Source: Planctomycetota bacterium (GTDB taxonomy: Bacteria > Planctomycetota > UBA1135 > GCA-002686595). Taken from it: a stretch of DNA of 10,757 nucleotides. Each line of letters opens with the position of its first letter. The stretch's first letter is position 1. The stretch covers positions 1 through 10,757 of the forward strand of contig WTJQ01000426.1 of assembly GCA_011524785.1 (NCBI GenBank), written 5' to 3'. A program made the position numbers and the translations under genes. The notes below the pieces were generated by a model. That model searched no databases. It was not told the origin of the DNA and saw only the letters and a program-made list of their open reading frames with translations. Below are positions 1 through 6,815 of this stretch, piece by piece.

Positions 1-1620
1 CTCCTCCGAGTCCCGGTCCGCCAGCTCGCGGTCGCGGTACCACAGGGGCCAGACACGCTCGAGCACCGGGTGGGGGGGCTCGGTCGAGTCCGGCCGGATG
101 GGGCCCGGCAGCAGGAGATCCGGGGGCGCCGCGAGCGCAGCGTCGAGGGCGAGCTCCTCACGAGCTCCGTGCAGGGGTGCGGGGGACTGCCCCTCCGCGG
201 GCACGCGCCCGGACAGATCGAGCACGCGCAGACCCTCCACGGGGGTGCGGGTCTCCCCGGGTGCCTCCGCGAAGGTCGAGGAGGGGTCGAGGGACGTCAG
301 GTAGGCCACGGCGCCGGGCCAGATGGTGCCCAGGGTCGTGCCCTTGGGGCCGCGATCCCGGAGGAACAGGCCCAGCGCGTGCATGCGGATCGTGTGGTCG
401 ATCTCGTCCTGCACCGCGACGCGGCCCTGCTGGGGGACGAGCTGCGTCTCCTCACCCACGCGGAGCTCTGCGCGCGCGGCCCCGATCGGCGTGGGGCCGC
501 GTGCAGTGAGCCACCGGACCATCGGGTCGCCGATCGGCAGCGGGCCGAGGTCCCGCGGGAAGCGGGAAGCAGCGGCGCCGGCCCCGGCCACCGTGAGCAG
601 GGCCACCCAGGCGAGGGACTCGAGGGTCCTCGACTCCGTGTCGAGCGCGGTGAGGATCCCCTGCTGCAGGGCGACGCACAGCAGCGGGAGCGCCGGCGCC
701 AGCTCGATGTGCATGGCGGGGTTCGAGCCTCCGTTCACCGTGACGATCGCCAGCCACAGACCGGCCATGAGCAGCGCGCGGAGCCCGACCCCGGAGAGCT
801 TGCCGAAGAGCGCTGCGGCGAGGGGGAAGGGCAGGAGGATCGGCACGACCCAGGCCGCGAAGGCGTCGCGCGTGGCGAGCAGGCCTTCGGCCGCGCGCAC
901 GGGGTCGAACGCGACCAGCGAGGCCCACCAGGTGCCGTACAGGGACGTCCCGTCAGCGCGTTCGAGGGCCACCAGCACGGCGGCCACGACGACGCCCGGC
1001 ACGAACGACCAGGCCGGGGCCGCGCCCGGGCCACCCGCGCCACGGCGCACGCGCTGCACGACGGCGAGGACGCCGAGGGCGAGGAGCAGGGGCGCCCCCT
1101 CGGGGCGCAGGGCCACGAGAGCAGCACCTCCCACGGCGACGACGAAGGGACGACCGCGCTCCGTGGCGACCCAGGTGATCGCCAGGGCCAGGGTGAACGG
1201 CGCCCACTCGGTGCCGCTCAGGGCGGCCTCGGCCAGGGTCCCGCTCGAGACCAGCAGCAGGGGGGGCACGATCCCGGCGATCCGGTCGATGCTGAAGCGC
1301 GCCGTCACCGCCAGGGTCGAGAGCGCGCACACGACGCCCAGCACCTGGATCGCGATCGTGACCGACAGCCAGGTCAGGTGGAGCCGCTCCACCAGCGCCG
1401 CGGTCAGGATCAGCAGCGGGGACGGGTAGGCCTCGAGCCCGACCGCGCCGCCCAGGTTCCACGCGAGGTCCCCGAACTGCACCCAGTTGCGCGCGACCCG
1501 GAAGGCCACGTACGCGCCGTCACGCGGGAGGCCGAGGTTGCCGGCCGCGTCCACGTGGATGGCGAGGGCGTGCGCCAGGAGGGCGGCCATCGCCAGCAGG
1601 AGTGCCAGCGCGCGTTGCAT
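1..1620 (-). CDS. GT-C-like multi-pass membrane protein (putative glycosyltransferase), 3' end beyond window
   Basis: The frame is open for 540 codons to the window edge, so the C-terminus is missing. The ATG at 1620 is the first start after an in-frame TGA (1636-1638). Residues 1-20 and several stretches between about 65 and 350 are strongly hydrophobic, which gives a multi-spanning N-terminal part. A mostly soluble tail follows from about 353. The layout matches actinobacterial/planctomycetal GT-C proteins of the AftB-like type: DGAYVAFRVARN (34-45; family usually DDAYIxFRYARN), EAYPSPLLIL (63-72; usually EGYTxPLW), SGTE (135-138), LRPEG (171-175) and NGGSNPAMHIELAPALPLL (297-315; usually GGDWMP..R..LPALPLL). 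Such enzymes use polyprenyl-phosphate sugars at the outer face of the inner membrane. Several family-typical acidic or polar positions differ here, so donor, acceptor and even activity are unknown. It lies 46 bp after thiI on the same strand and may be co-transcribed. Membrane topology is confident; glycosyltransferase function is inferred. Confidence 0.72.
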   Translation of the reverse strand, partial: MQRALALLLAMAALLAHALAIHVDAAGNLGLPRDGAYVAFRVARNWVQFGDLAWNLGGAVGLEAYPSPLLILTAALVERLHLTWLSVTIAIQVLGVVCALSTLAVTARFSIDRIAGIVPPLLLVSSGTLAEAALSGTEWAPFTLALAITWVATERGRPFVVAVGGAALVALRPEGAPLLLALGVLAVVQRVRRGAGGPGAAPAWSFVPGVVVAAVLVALERADGTSLYGTWWASLVAFDPVRAAEGLLATRDAFAAWVVPILLPFPLAAALFGKLSGVGLRALLMAGLWLAIVTVNGGSNPAMHIELAPALPLLCVALQQGILTALDTESRTLESLAWVALLTVAGAGAAASRFPRDLGPLPIGDPMVRWLTARGPTPIGAARAELRVGEETQLVPQQGRVAVQDEIDHTIRMHALGLFLRDRGPKGTTLGTIWPGAVAYLTSLDPSSTFAEAPGETRTPVEGLRVLDLSGRVPAEGQSPAPLHGAREELALDAALAAPPDLLLPGPIRPDSTEPPHPVLERVWPLWYRDRELADRDSEE

Positions 1621-1666
1621 CGAGGGCGAGCCTAGTCATCCGCTGACCCTGCTCGCCAGCGTGGGC

Positions 1667-2869
1667 TCAGGCCAGGACGCGGCGCGTCGAGACGCCGTCG
1701 AGGGCCGCGTCCTCCAGCGGCCCGAGCTCGATCTCCGCCTCCACGCGGGCGCAGACGGCGGCGTCGCTCGCGAGCGCGGGGCGCCGCGGCTGGAACACCG
1801 TGCAGCAGTCCGGCTCGGGCTGGGTCGAGACCCCGAAGGTGCCGATGCGGCGCGCCAGGGCGATCGCCTCCTCCTTGTCGGCCGTGACGAGCGGCCGCAG
1901 GACCGGCAGCCCGGCGGCATCCTCGATCGTGGCCAGGTTCGGCAGGGTCTGGCTCGCGACCTGTCCCACGCTCTCGCCGGTGATCAGTGCCTCGGCCTTC
2001 TCGAGCGCGGCCAGGCGCGTCGCGATGCGCGCCATGGAGCGCCGGTAGAGGATCGTGCGCAGCCCCTCGGGTGCGCCGTCGCGGATGGCGACCTGGACGT
2101 CCGTGAAGGGGACCTCGTGCAGCCGCGAGGGGCCCTGCCAGCCGGCGAGCACGCGGACCAGCTCCTCGACCTTCCGACGCGAGCCCTCGCCCAGGTACGG
2201 CGGGCTGTGGAAGGTCACGAACCCGACGCGCAGTCCGCGCTTCATCCCCAGCCAGGCAGCCACCGGGGAGTCGATCCCTCCCGAGAGCAGGCACAGGCCG
2301 CGCCCGAGCGTGCCGACCGGAAGGCCGCCCGGGCCCGGCACGCGCTCGAGGAAGGCGAAGGTCCCCTCGGGTCGCACGTCGATGCCGTACTCGAGGTCGG
2401 GCTCCCGCAGCTCCACGCGCACGCGCTCCTCACCCTCCAGCATCGCGTCCGCGACCCGTCGCTCCAGCTCCCCGGAGGGCTGCGGGAAGCTCTTGTCGGC
2501 ACGCTTGACGCGTACCCGGAAGCCGGGCACCGCAGCGCCCTGCTGGGCTCGCGCGCCGGGCCCGAGCTGCTCGTCCAGGAGCCGTCGACCCAGCGCGGCC
2601 AGGGCGTCGACGTCCGGCTCGAGCCGCCACGCCGGGGAGACGGACTTCACCCCGAAGGTGCGGGCGACGATGCGCAATGCCTGGCGCTTGCGTCGCTCGG
2701 GGACGATCACCACGCGCCCCCAGGCGCGCCGGATCTCGTAGGGGCCGATGGGGTCGAGGGCCTCCCGCAGGTTGTGGACCAGGGTGCCCTCGAAGCGCGC
2801 GCGGTTGCCGCCCTTGAGGGCCAGCTCCGCGTAGCGCACCAGCAGCAGGTCCGGCTCGGGGTGGCTCAT
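1667..2869 (-). CDS. thiI: tRNA 4-thiouridine synthase ThiI (tRNA sulfurtransferase), short form without rhodanese domain
   Basis: A 400-residue protein that adenylates U8 of tRNA and replaces the oxygen with sulfur (s4U8) in the cytoplasm. The N-terminal ferredoxin-like/THUMP region spans about residues 8-175. The PP-loop ATPase follows, with SGGIDSP at 196-202. Strong ThiI signatures are TGESVGQVASQTLPNL (297-312) and DCCTVFQP (354-361). Cys356, or possibly its neighbour Cys355, probably corresponds to the catalytic Cys344 of the E. coli enzyme. The protein ends shortly after this, so the C-terminal rhodanese domain of the E. coli protein is absent. In Bacillus, ThiI of this length is served directly by a dedicated cysteine desulfurase (NifZ), and here a desulfurase gene sits immediately upstream with a 4-bp ATGA overlap. 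A role in thiamine thiazole synthesis, which uses the rhodanese domain in enterics, is therefore less likely. The frame stays open far upstream, but that part lies inside the desulfurase gene; the overlapping ATG at 2869 gives the normal N-terminus. Confidence 0.95.
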   Translation of the reverse strand: MSHPEPDLLLVRYAELALKGGNRARFEGTLVHNLREALDPIGPYEIRRAWGRVVIVPERRKRQALRIVARTFGVKSVSPAWRLEPDVDALAALGRRLLDEQLGPGARAQQGAAVPGFRVRVKRADKSFPQPSGELERRVADAMLEGEERVRVELREPDLEYGIDVRPEGTFAFLERVPGPGGLPVGTLGRGLCLLSGGIDSPVAAWLGMKRGLRVGFVTFHSPPYLGEGSRRKVEELVRVLAGWQGPSRLHEVPFTDVQVAIRDGAPEGLRTILYRRSMARIATRLAALEKAEALITGESVGQVASQTLPNLATIEDAAGLPVLRPLVTADKEEAIALARRIGTFGVSTQPEPDCCTVFQPRRPALASDAAVCARVEAEIELGPLEDAALDGVSTRRVLA

Positions 2870-4026
2870 CCGCGCAGGGCGCCGAGCTCGCGGTCGACCT
2901 CGGCCAGGGCCGCCGTGGCCGTATCGATCTCTGCGAGGGTCGTCGTGCGGGCGAAGGACAGCCGCGCGACCTGCCGGCCCGCCGCCGCGTCCAGCCCCAG
3001 GCCAGCCAGGGTGGGTGAGAGCTCGCGGGAGCCCGAGCTGCAGGCCGACCCCACTCCGATGCAGACGCCCCGCGCCTCCAGGTGGTGCTGCCACACCTCG
3101 GCCGGCGGCCCCGGCAGCTGGAGGGCGCAGATCGACGCCACGGACTCCGGCACCTCCAGGGGCTTGCAGTCCTCCGGGAGGCGCTCCAGCAGATGCGTGC
3201 GCAGCTGCCCTGCGAGCTCCTCGAAGGCGGGCTGCTCGCGGTCGGCCTCTGTCGCGGCCACCCCGAACGCGGCCAGCAGGGGAGCGGCCTCCGTGCCCGG
3301 ACGCAGGCCATGCTCCTGGCGCCCTCCGTGGGACAGGGGCTGAAGGACCGAGCCGGTCCGCAGGACGAGGGCTCCGGCACCCTGGGGCCCGTGCACCTTG
3401 TGCGCCGAGACTGCGAGGCTGTCGACGCCGAGCTCCTCGAGATCCAGCTCGAGCTTGCCCAGGGCCTGGACCGCGTCCGTGTGCACGTGCGCGTGAGGGG
3501 CCCGCGCTCGCACACGGCGCGCCAGGGCCGCGACGGGGTGGATCCGCCCGACCTCGTTGTTCACGAGCATGCAGGACACGAGAGCGGTGCGCTCGTCGAG
3601 CAGCGCATCCGCGGCCTCGAGGTCCAGGGCTCCGCTCGCGTCCACGGGCAGCGCGAGCACCTCGAAGCCCTCCTCGGCGAGGCGCGCCGCCGAGCGCCGC
3701 ACGCAGGCGTGCTCGTCCGGCCCGAACAGGACGCGCGGGCGCTGGCCGCAGCGGGCGGCCCGCGCGCGCGCCGCGCCGAGGACCGCGAGGCCGTTCGCCT
3801 CGGTCCCTCCGCTGGTGAAGCACACGCCGTCCACGTCGGCGCCCACGGCCCGCGCGACGCGGCGGCGCGCCTCGTCGATGGCCGCGCGCGCTCGGGTGCC
3901 CCGCGCGTGACGGGACGACGGGTTGCCCCAGCCCTCGTCGAGGGCCGCGACGAGGACGGCGCGCGCCGAGGGCGCGAGGCGCGTGGTCGCCGCGGCGTCG
4001 AGGTCGATCGGGGGCAGCGCGTCCAT
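2866..4026 (-). CDS. cysteine desulfurase (NifS/IscS family), probable sulfur donor for ThiI
   Basis: A 386-residue PLP enzyme that converts cysteine to alanine and leaves a persulfide on an active-site cysteine. Visible motifs: LDAAATT at 9-15 (family LDxAATT), GNPSSRH (34-40), SGGTEANGL (72-80), the aromatic-stacking His106 in DEH, PLP-contacting Asp184 and Gln187 (TDAVQ), the Schiff-base lysine Lys210 in SAHKVHGP, and catalytic Cys329 in GSACSSGS. Length is normal for the family. ATG 4026 places the LDAAATT motif at the expected distance from the N-terminus; the frame is open further upstream, but that stretch overlaps another gene. The stop overlaps the thiI start (ATGA, 2866-2869), which indicates translational coupling and a dedicated role in tRNA thiolation, as with NifZ-ThiI in Bacillus. 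A broader iron-sulfur cluster role cannot be excluded: no iscU/sufU-like scaffold gene is in the window. NifS versus IscS naming is left open. Confidence 0.95.
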   Translation of the reverse strand: MDALPPIDLDAAATTRLAPSARAVLVAALDEGWGNPSSRHARGTRARAAIDEARRRVARAVGADVDGVCFTSGGTEANGLAVLGAARARAARCGQRPRVLFGPDEHACVRRSAARLAEEGFEVLALPVDASGALDLEAADALLDERTALVSCMLVNNEVGRIHPVAALARRVRARAPHAHVHTDAVQALGKLELDLEELGVDSLAVSAHKVHGPQGAGALVLRTGSVLQPLSHGGRQEHGLRPGTEAAPLLAAFGVAATEADREQPAFEELAGQLRTHLLERLPEDCKPLEVPESVASICALQLPGPPAEVWQHHLEARGVCIGVGSACSSGSRELSPTLAGLGLDAAAGRQVARLSFARTTTLAEIDTATAALAEVDRELGALRG

Positions 4027-4072
4027 GGCGCCGGGGAGGTTCGTGGTCCGGGGAAGAGGGCGATCAGCGTGC

Positions 4073-5089
4073 TCAGTCGCCGATCGTGGACCCGTCACTA
4101 TAGGCGTCCGGGGCGACCTCGACCCGGCCACCCGGCGGCACCGTGACCCGAACCCGGCCACCCTCGCTCCCGTCGCGCCAGTCGATGCGCCAGGCGCCTG
4201 CAGGCACGCGCCCCACGCTCCAGCGTCCCTCGGCGTCGCTGTGGACAGCGGCGAGGGGTGGGGCATCGTCCTCCACGGGCCCGAGGACGACCAGCGCGTT
4301 CGCCGCGGGGCGTCCCTCCTGACCGACCAGTCGTCCACCCACCAGCCCGTGCCGCGCTCGCAGCTGCTGGGTCCCGGCCTCCGCGTGCTCGAGCACGACG
4401 GCGGTCTCGCCCTGGCCACGCAAGAGATCCCAGTCCTGACCCAGGGTGCAGCCCGGCGGCAGCAGCTGGGCCTCCCAGGCCCCGAGTGGGAGCCCAGGCA
4501 GCTCGATCCGCAGGCTGCTCGGCACCTCGACCAGGCGCGGCGTGCGCACGCCGCCAGCAGGACCGCCGACGGGCACGAGCGCGAGGCGCAGGCCTTCCGA
4601 GCCCAGGTCGTCGATGGCCGGCAGGAGCAGCTCGATCGAGAGGTCGGCCCGTTCCAGGGAGGGGAGCGGCTCGGGTCGTACCACGACCCCCTCGAGCTGC
4701 AGCTCCAGGGCCTGTGCAGGAAGCTCGACGTCGAAGGACTCGGGGAGCCGCGAGATGCCGACGGCGTGCAGCGTGGCGGGCCCGGGGAGGAGGCGTGCGA
4801 GCTGGAAGCGCCCGTCGCTCTCCGTGATCGCACGGCGCACCCGCTCTCCCTGGACGGTCACGATGGACACGCCCCCGGCAGGCTGGCCGTCCTGCTCCAC
4901 CAGGCGACCCTCGAGGACCTCGTCGCCGAGGGCGGTCCGCGGCTCGGGGACGGTCACGCTGAGCTCGGGCGCCTCCCAGGGGGGGAGCGGAGCCCGCAGC
5001 TCGCGCCACCACCGGCTGCCCACCACGAGGGCGACCGCGAGGGCCGTCAAGGGCACGGCGCGGAGGACCAGGCGCGGGACGGAGGTCAC
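4073..5089 (-). CDS. membrane-anchored protein with carboxypeptidase-regulatory-like beta-sandwich modules
   Basis: A 338-residue protein starting at GTG 5089, which overlaps the stop of the upstream HD-domain gene (GTGA, 5086-5089). A GAGGGGAG Shine-Dalgarno-like stretch lies about 9 nt upstream of it. Residues 7-24 form one hydrophobic helix after an Arg, with RWWRELR behind it, so it is probably an N-terminal anchor with the rest outside the cytoplasm. Two modules resemble the carboxypeptidase D regulatory-like (CarboxypepD_reg) fold: about 57-133 (LEGRLVEQDGQPAGGVSI, then ESDGRFQLARLLPG) and about 249-330 (GGRLVGQEGRPAANALV, then SDAEGRWSVGRVPAG). Each has the G.V....G.P..GA.V and D..G.f....lp.G pattern. 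The middle (about 139-234) may be a third, diverged module. No catalytic motif is visible; such modules usually serve as structural or adhesion domains on surface proteins. The function is unknown, and the coupling to a cytoplasmic phosphohydrolase is unexpected. Confidence 0.82.
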   Translation of the reverse strand: MTSVPRLVLRAVPLTALAVALVVGSRWWRELRAPLPPWEAPELSVTVPEPRTALGDEVLEGRLVEQDGQPAGGVSIVTVQGERVRRAITESDGRFQLARLLPGPATLHAVGISRLPESFDVELPAQALELQLEGVVVRPEPLPSLERADLSIELLLPAIDDLGSEGLRLALVPVGGPAGGVRTPRLVEVPSSLRIELPGLPLGAWEAQLLPPGCTLGQDWDLLRGQGETAVVLEHAEAGTQQLRARHGLVGGRLVGQEGRPAANALVVLGPVEDDAPPLAAVHSDAEGRWSVGRVPAGAWRIDWRDGSEGGRVRVTVPPGGRVEVAPDAYSDGSTIGD

Positions 5090-5661
5090 GCGGGCGCACT
5101 CCCCTCGGTCGCCGCGAGCGCGCGGAGCAGCTCCTGCCTGAGGGCCTCGGCGGGGGTGAAGGCCGAGCAGTCGAGCTCCTCGACCACGGCTCGGAACTCG
5201 TCCAGGCCTCTGAGGCCGAGCCTGCGGAGCCTGAGCAGCTCGATGCCGAGCTGGAGGCGGTCGCAGAGGCGCACCAGGCGCGCCTCGCGGGTCGCTCCCT
5301 CCTCGTGCTCGTTCCACGCGGTCATCGCCTCCTCCCCGAGCGGACCCAGGCCGCGTTCGGCCACGGCCTGCTCCATGGCCGCCTTGGCCCCGTCGGGGAG
5401 CAGGCGGCCGGCGGGGGACGGGAGGTCCCCGGTCCAGGCCTCGGGCGCGTCGTGGACCAGGGCCATGGCCAGCGCCCGGTCGAGGCGCAGGGGCGGCTCG
5501 ACCTCCGGGGCGAGCGTCAGCACCAGGTGGGCGACGGCCAGGGCGTGGCCGGCGATGCTCTCGGGGGCGGGGACCCCGCGGAGGGCCCAGCCCGTTCGCG
5601 GGAGCCGATCCAGGGCCGCCAGCTGCAGCAGGGCCTCGAGGCGGTCTTCGGGGGGCGTCAT
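5086..5661 (-). CDS. HD-domain phosphohydrolase, HDDC2/YfbR-like (5'-deoxynucleotidase-like)
   Basis: A 191-residue all-helical HD-family protein. Metal-binding residues fit the HD pattern: His39 in ESIAGHA, His70-Asp71 in ALVHDAPE and Asp134 in LCDRLQ, with Glu74 as the HDxxE acid. The flanking sequences LPRTGWALRGVPAPES (20-35) and WTGDLPSP (76-83) match the HDDC2/YfbR group (family: RTGW.LRGV..PESVAEH and HDL.E...GDI.P), whose members dephosphorylate 5'-deoxynucleoside monophosphates in nucleotide salvage. Length fits that group. ATG 5661 is the only sensible start: an in-frame TAG lies upstream at 5698-5700 and no other start codon lies between. No Shine-Dalgarno is well placed. It is the first gene of the leftward block, divergent from tpiA, and is coupled by GTGA to the next gene. 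The fold is secure; the exact nucleotide substrate is not. Confidence 0.87.
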   Translation of the reverse strand: MTPPEDRLEALLQLAALDRLPRTGWALRGVPAPESIAGHALAVAHLVLTLAPEVEPPLRLDRALAMALVHDAPEAWTGDLPSPAGRLLPDGAKAAMEQAVAERGLGPLGEEAMTAWNEHEEGATREARLVRLCDRLQLGIELLRLRRLGLRGLDEFRAVVEELDCSAFTPAEALRQELLRALAATEGSAPA

Positions 5662-5756
5662 GGCGATGGCCGCGTGGACGGTGCGGCCGGGGTCCTCCTA
5701 TACTGCTGCGCTCGACGGACCGCCCCAAGGGCCCACCGTCCGAACCCCAGCACCCC
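5662..5756. promoter_or_regulatory. divergent intergenic region between the HD-domain gene and tpiA
   Basis: This 95-bp region separates two divergent gene blocks and should hold promoters for both. The rightward promoter is listed separately. For the leftward direction only a weak TATAGG (complement of 5697-5702) is visible, without a good -35. An exact 8-bp inverted repeat, GGACGGTG (5676-5683) and CACCGTCC (5734-5741), flanks the AT-rich core; it could be an operator or chance. No Shine-Dalgarno precedes tpiA at its ATG. Confidence 0.5.
5675..5704 (+). promoter_or_regulatory. putative sigma-70-type promoter for the tpiA operon
   Basis: A -35-like TGGACG (5675-5680; 4 of 6 to TTGACA) is followed after 18 bp by TATACT (5699-5704; 5 of 6 to TATAAT). 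The latter is the most AT-rich hexamer in an otherwise extremely GC-rich stretch. Transcription would begin near 5711 and leave a leader of about 46 nt, in which CGGAC (5716-5720) could pair with GTCCG (5738-5742). The sequence match is visible; activity is inferred. Confidence 0.45.
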
Positions 5757-6524
5757 ATGCGCACTCCCCTCGTCGCCGGCAACTGGAAGATGAACCTGGA
5801 CCGGCAGGCCGCCGTCGCTCTCGCCCAGGCGGTGTGCGCCCGGGCGGACGCCACCCAGGGCGTCGACGTCGCCCTCTACCCCTCCTTCGTGTACCTCGAG
5901 GAGGTCGCCCGCACCGCCGCCGGCTCCCGGGTGGCCGTCGGGGGGCAGGACGTGTGCGACCAGGAGGCGGGCGCCTTCACGGGCGAGGTCTCCTCGGCCA
6001 TGCTCCGTGACGTCGGGGCGGTCACCGTCCTCGTGGGCCACTCCGAGCGGCGCCACGTCTACGGCGAGACCGACGCCCTCTGCTCCGCCAAGGTGCGCCA
6101 GGCGCTGGCCGCCGGCCTCCAGGTCTGCCTCTGCATCGGCGAGACCCTCGAGGAGCGTGAGGCCGGCCGGACCGAGGAGGTCTGCCGCACCCAGCTGCTG
6201 GCCGGGCTCGAGGGCCTGTCGGCCGAGCAGATGCGCTCGGTCGTGCTCGCCTACGAGCCCGTCTGGGCCATCGGGACCGGCAAGACCGCGAGCCCCGAGC
6301 AGGCGGGCGAGGTGCACGCGTACCTGCGTGGCCTCCTCTCCGCGCCCTTCGGCCAGGCGGTCGCGGACGCGACCCGTATCCTCTACGGCGGCTCGGTCAA
6401 GCCGGCCAACGCTGCCGACCTCATGGCGGTCCCCGACATCGACGGGGCCCTGGTGGGGGGCGCCGCCCTCACCGCCGAACAGTTCCTCCCCATCATCGAC
6501 GCTGCCGCGTCCACCGACCGATGA
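5757..6524 (+). CDS. tpiA: triosephosphate isomerase
   Basis: A 255-residue TIM-barrel enzyme that interconverts dihydroxyacetone phosphate and glyceraldehyde 3-phosphate in glycolysis and gluconeogenesis. All hallmark residues are present: Asn9 and Lys11 in GNWKMN, electrophile His95 in VGHSERR, catalytic base Glu167 in AYEPVWAIGTGK (which continues into the flexible loop 6), and the phosphate-binding LYGGSVKPAN (209-218) and GALVGGAAL (230-238). The length is typical. ATG 5757 puts GNWKMN at residue 8 as in most homologues. There is no Shine-Dalgarno. Its stop overlaps the secG start (ATGA, 6521-6524). The tpiA-secG pairing is common in bacteria. It is the first gene of the rightward operon. 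Confidence 0.98.
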   Translation: MRTPLVAGNWKMNLDRQAAVALAQAVCARADATQGVDVALYPSFVYLEEVARTAAGSRVAVGGQDVCDQEAGAFTGEVSSAMLRDVGAVTVLVGHSERRHVYGETDALCSAKVRQALAAGLQVCLCIGETLEEREAGRTEEVCRTQLLAGLEGLSAEQMRSVVLAYEPVWAIGTGKTASPEQAGEVHAYLRGLLSAPFGQAVADATRILYGGSVKPANAADLMAVPDIDGALVGGAALTAEQFLPIIDAAASTDR

Positions 6525-6805
6525 CCCTGCTCTCGACCCTCCTCTACATCCTCTTCGTCCTGGCCGCGATCGTGCTGATCGTGGTCATCCTCCTGCAGGA
6601 GGGGAAGGGCGGTGGCTTCTCGGACGCCCTCGGGACCGCCGGTCAGCAGACCTTCGGTGTGAAGGCCGCCGGCATCCACAAGTTCACGATGGCCGTGGCG
6701 ATCATCTTCTTCGGGAGCGCCCTGGGCATCCACCTCATCAACAAGTCCGCCGGGACCGGGGATCCGGGGCTGAGCCTCAACGGTCCCAGCGCCCCCGCGG
6801 AGTAG
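6521..6805 (+). CDS. secG: SecG, small subunit of the SecYEG protein translocase
   Basis: A 94-residue inner-membrane protein with two hydrophobic helices (about 3-25 and 54-73) joined by a glycine-rich cytoplasmic loop. The loop begins with LLQEGKGGG (24-32), the SecG signature (family LLQ.GKG.G). A conserved FG.KAA-like stretch (TFGVKAAG, 44-51) precedes helix 2. The tail after residue 74 is short and polar. SecG assists SecY/SecA-driven export. It overlaps tpiA by 4 bp, so translation is probably coupled. It ends 10 bp before the yicC start, and the AGGGG serving yicC overlaps the secG stop codon. Confidence 0.95.
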   Translation: MTLLSTLLYILFVLAAIVLIVVILLQEGKGGGFSDALGTAGQQTFGVKAAGIHKFTMAVAIIFFGSALGIHLINKSAGTGDPGLSLNGPSAPAE

Positions 6806-6808
6806 GGG
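6804..6808 (+). promoter_or_regulatory. ribosome binding site deciding the TTG start of yicC
   Basis: AGGGG, 7 nt before TTG 6816 and overlapping the secG stop (TAG, 6803-6805). It is one of the few well-placed Shine-Dalgarno sites in the window and supports the unusual start codon. Confidence 0.6.
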
Positions 6809-6815
6809 CGCGGGC

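Noticed and set aside
70..1635. 521-codon open frame on the plus strand, antisense to the GT-C-like gene
   Set aside because: Its product is Arg/Gly/Gln/Glu-rich low complexity with no family motif. The opposite strand encodes a protein with membrane helices and family signatures. Long antisense frames are expected at this GC content.
2870..3823. Long upstream extension of the thiI frame, which could be read as a fused protein
   Set aside because: The extension lies wholly inside the desulfurase gene, is Arg/Gly/Ala-rich and matches nothing; ATG 2869 gives the standard ThiI N-terminus.
4027..4833. Upstream extension of the cysteine desulfurase frame
   Set aside because: It overlaps the surface-protein gene and is Ser/Arg-rich without domain features; ATG 4026 gives the usual N-terminus.
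5694..5699. Perfect AGGAGG on the minus strand upstream of the HD-domain gene
   Set aside because: It lies 32 nt from the ATG, too far for a ribosome site, and an in-frame TAG next to it rules out an earlier start.
3923..6010. 695-codon plus-strand frame crossing the desulfurase, surface protein, HD gene and tpiA start
   Set aside because: It runs across four clearly identified genes on both strands and has no recognisable domain; it is a GC-driven shadow.
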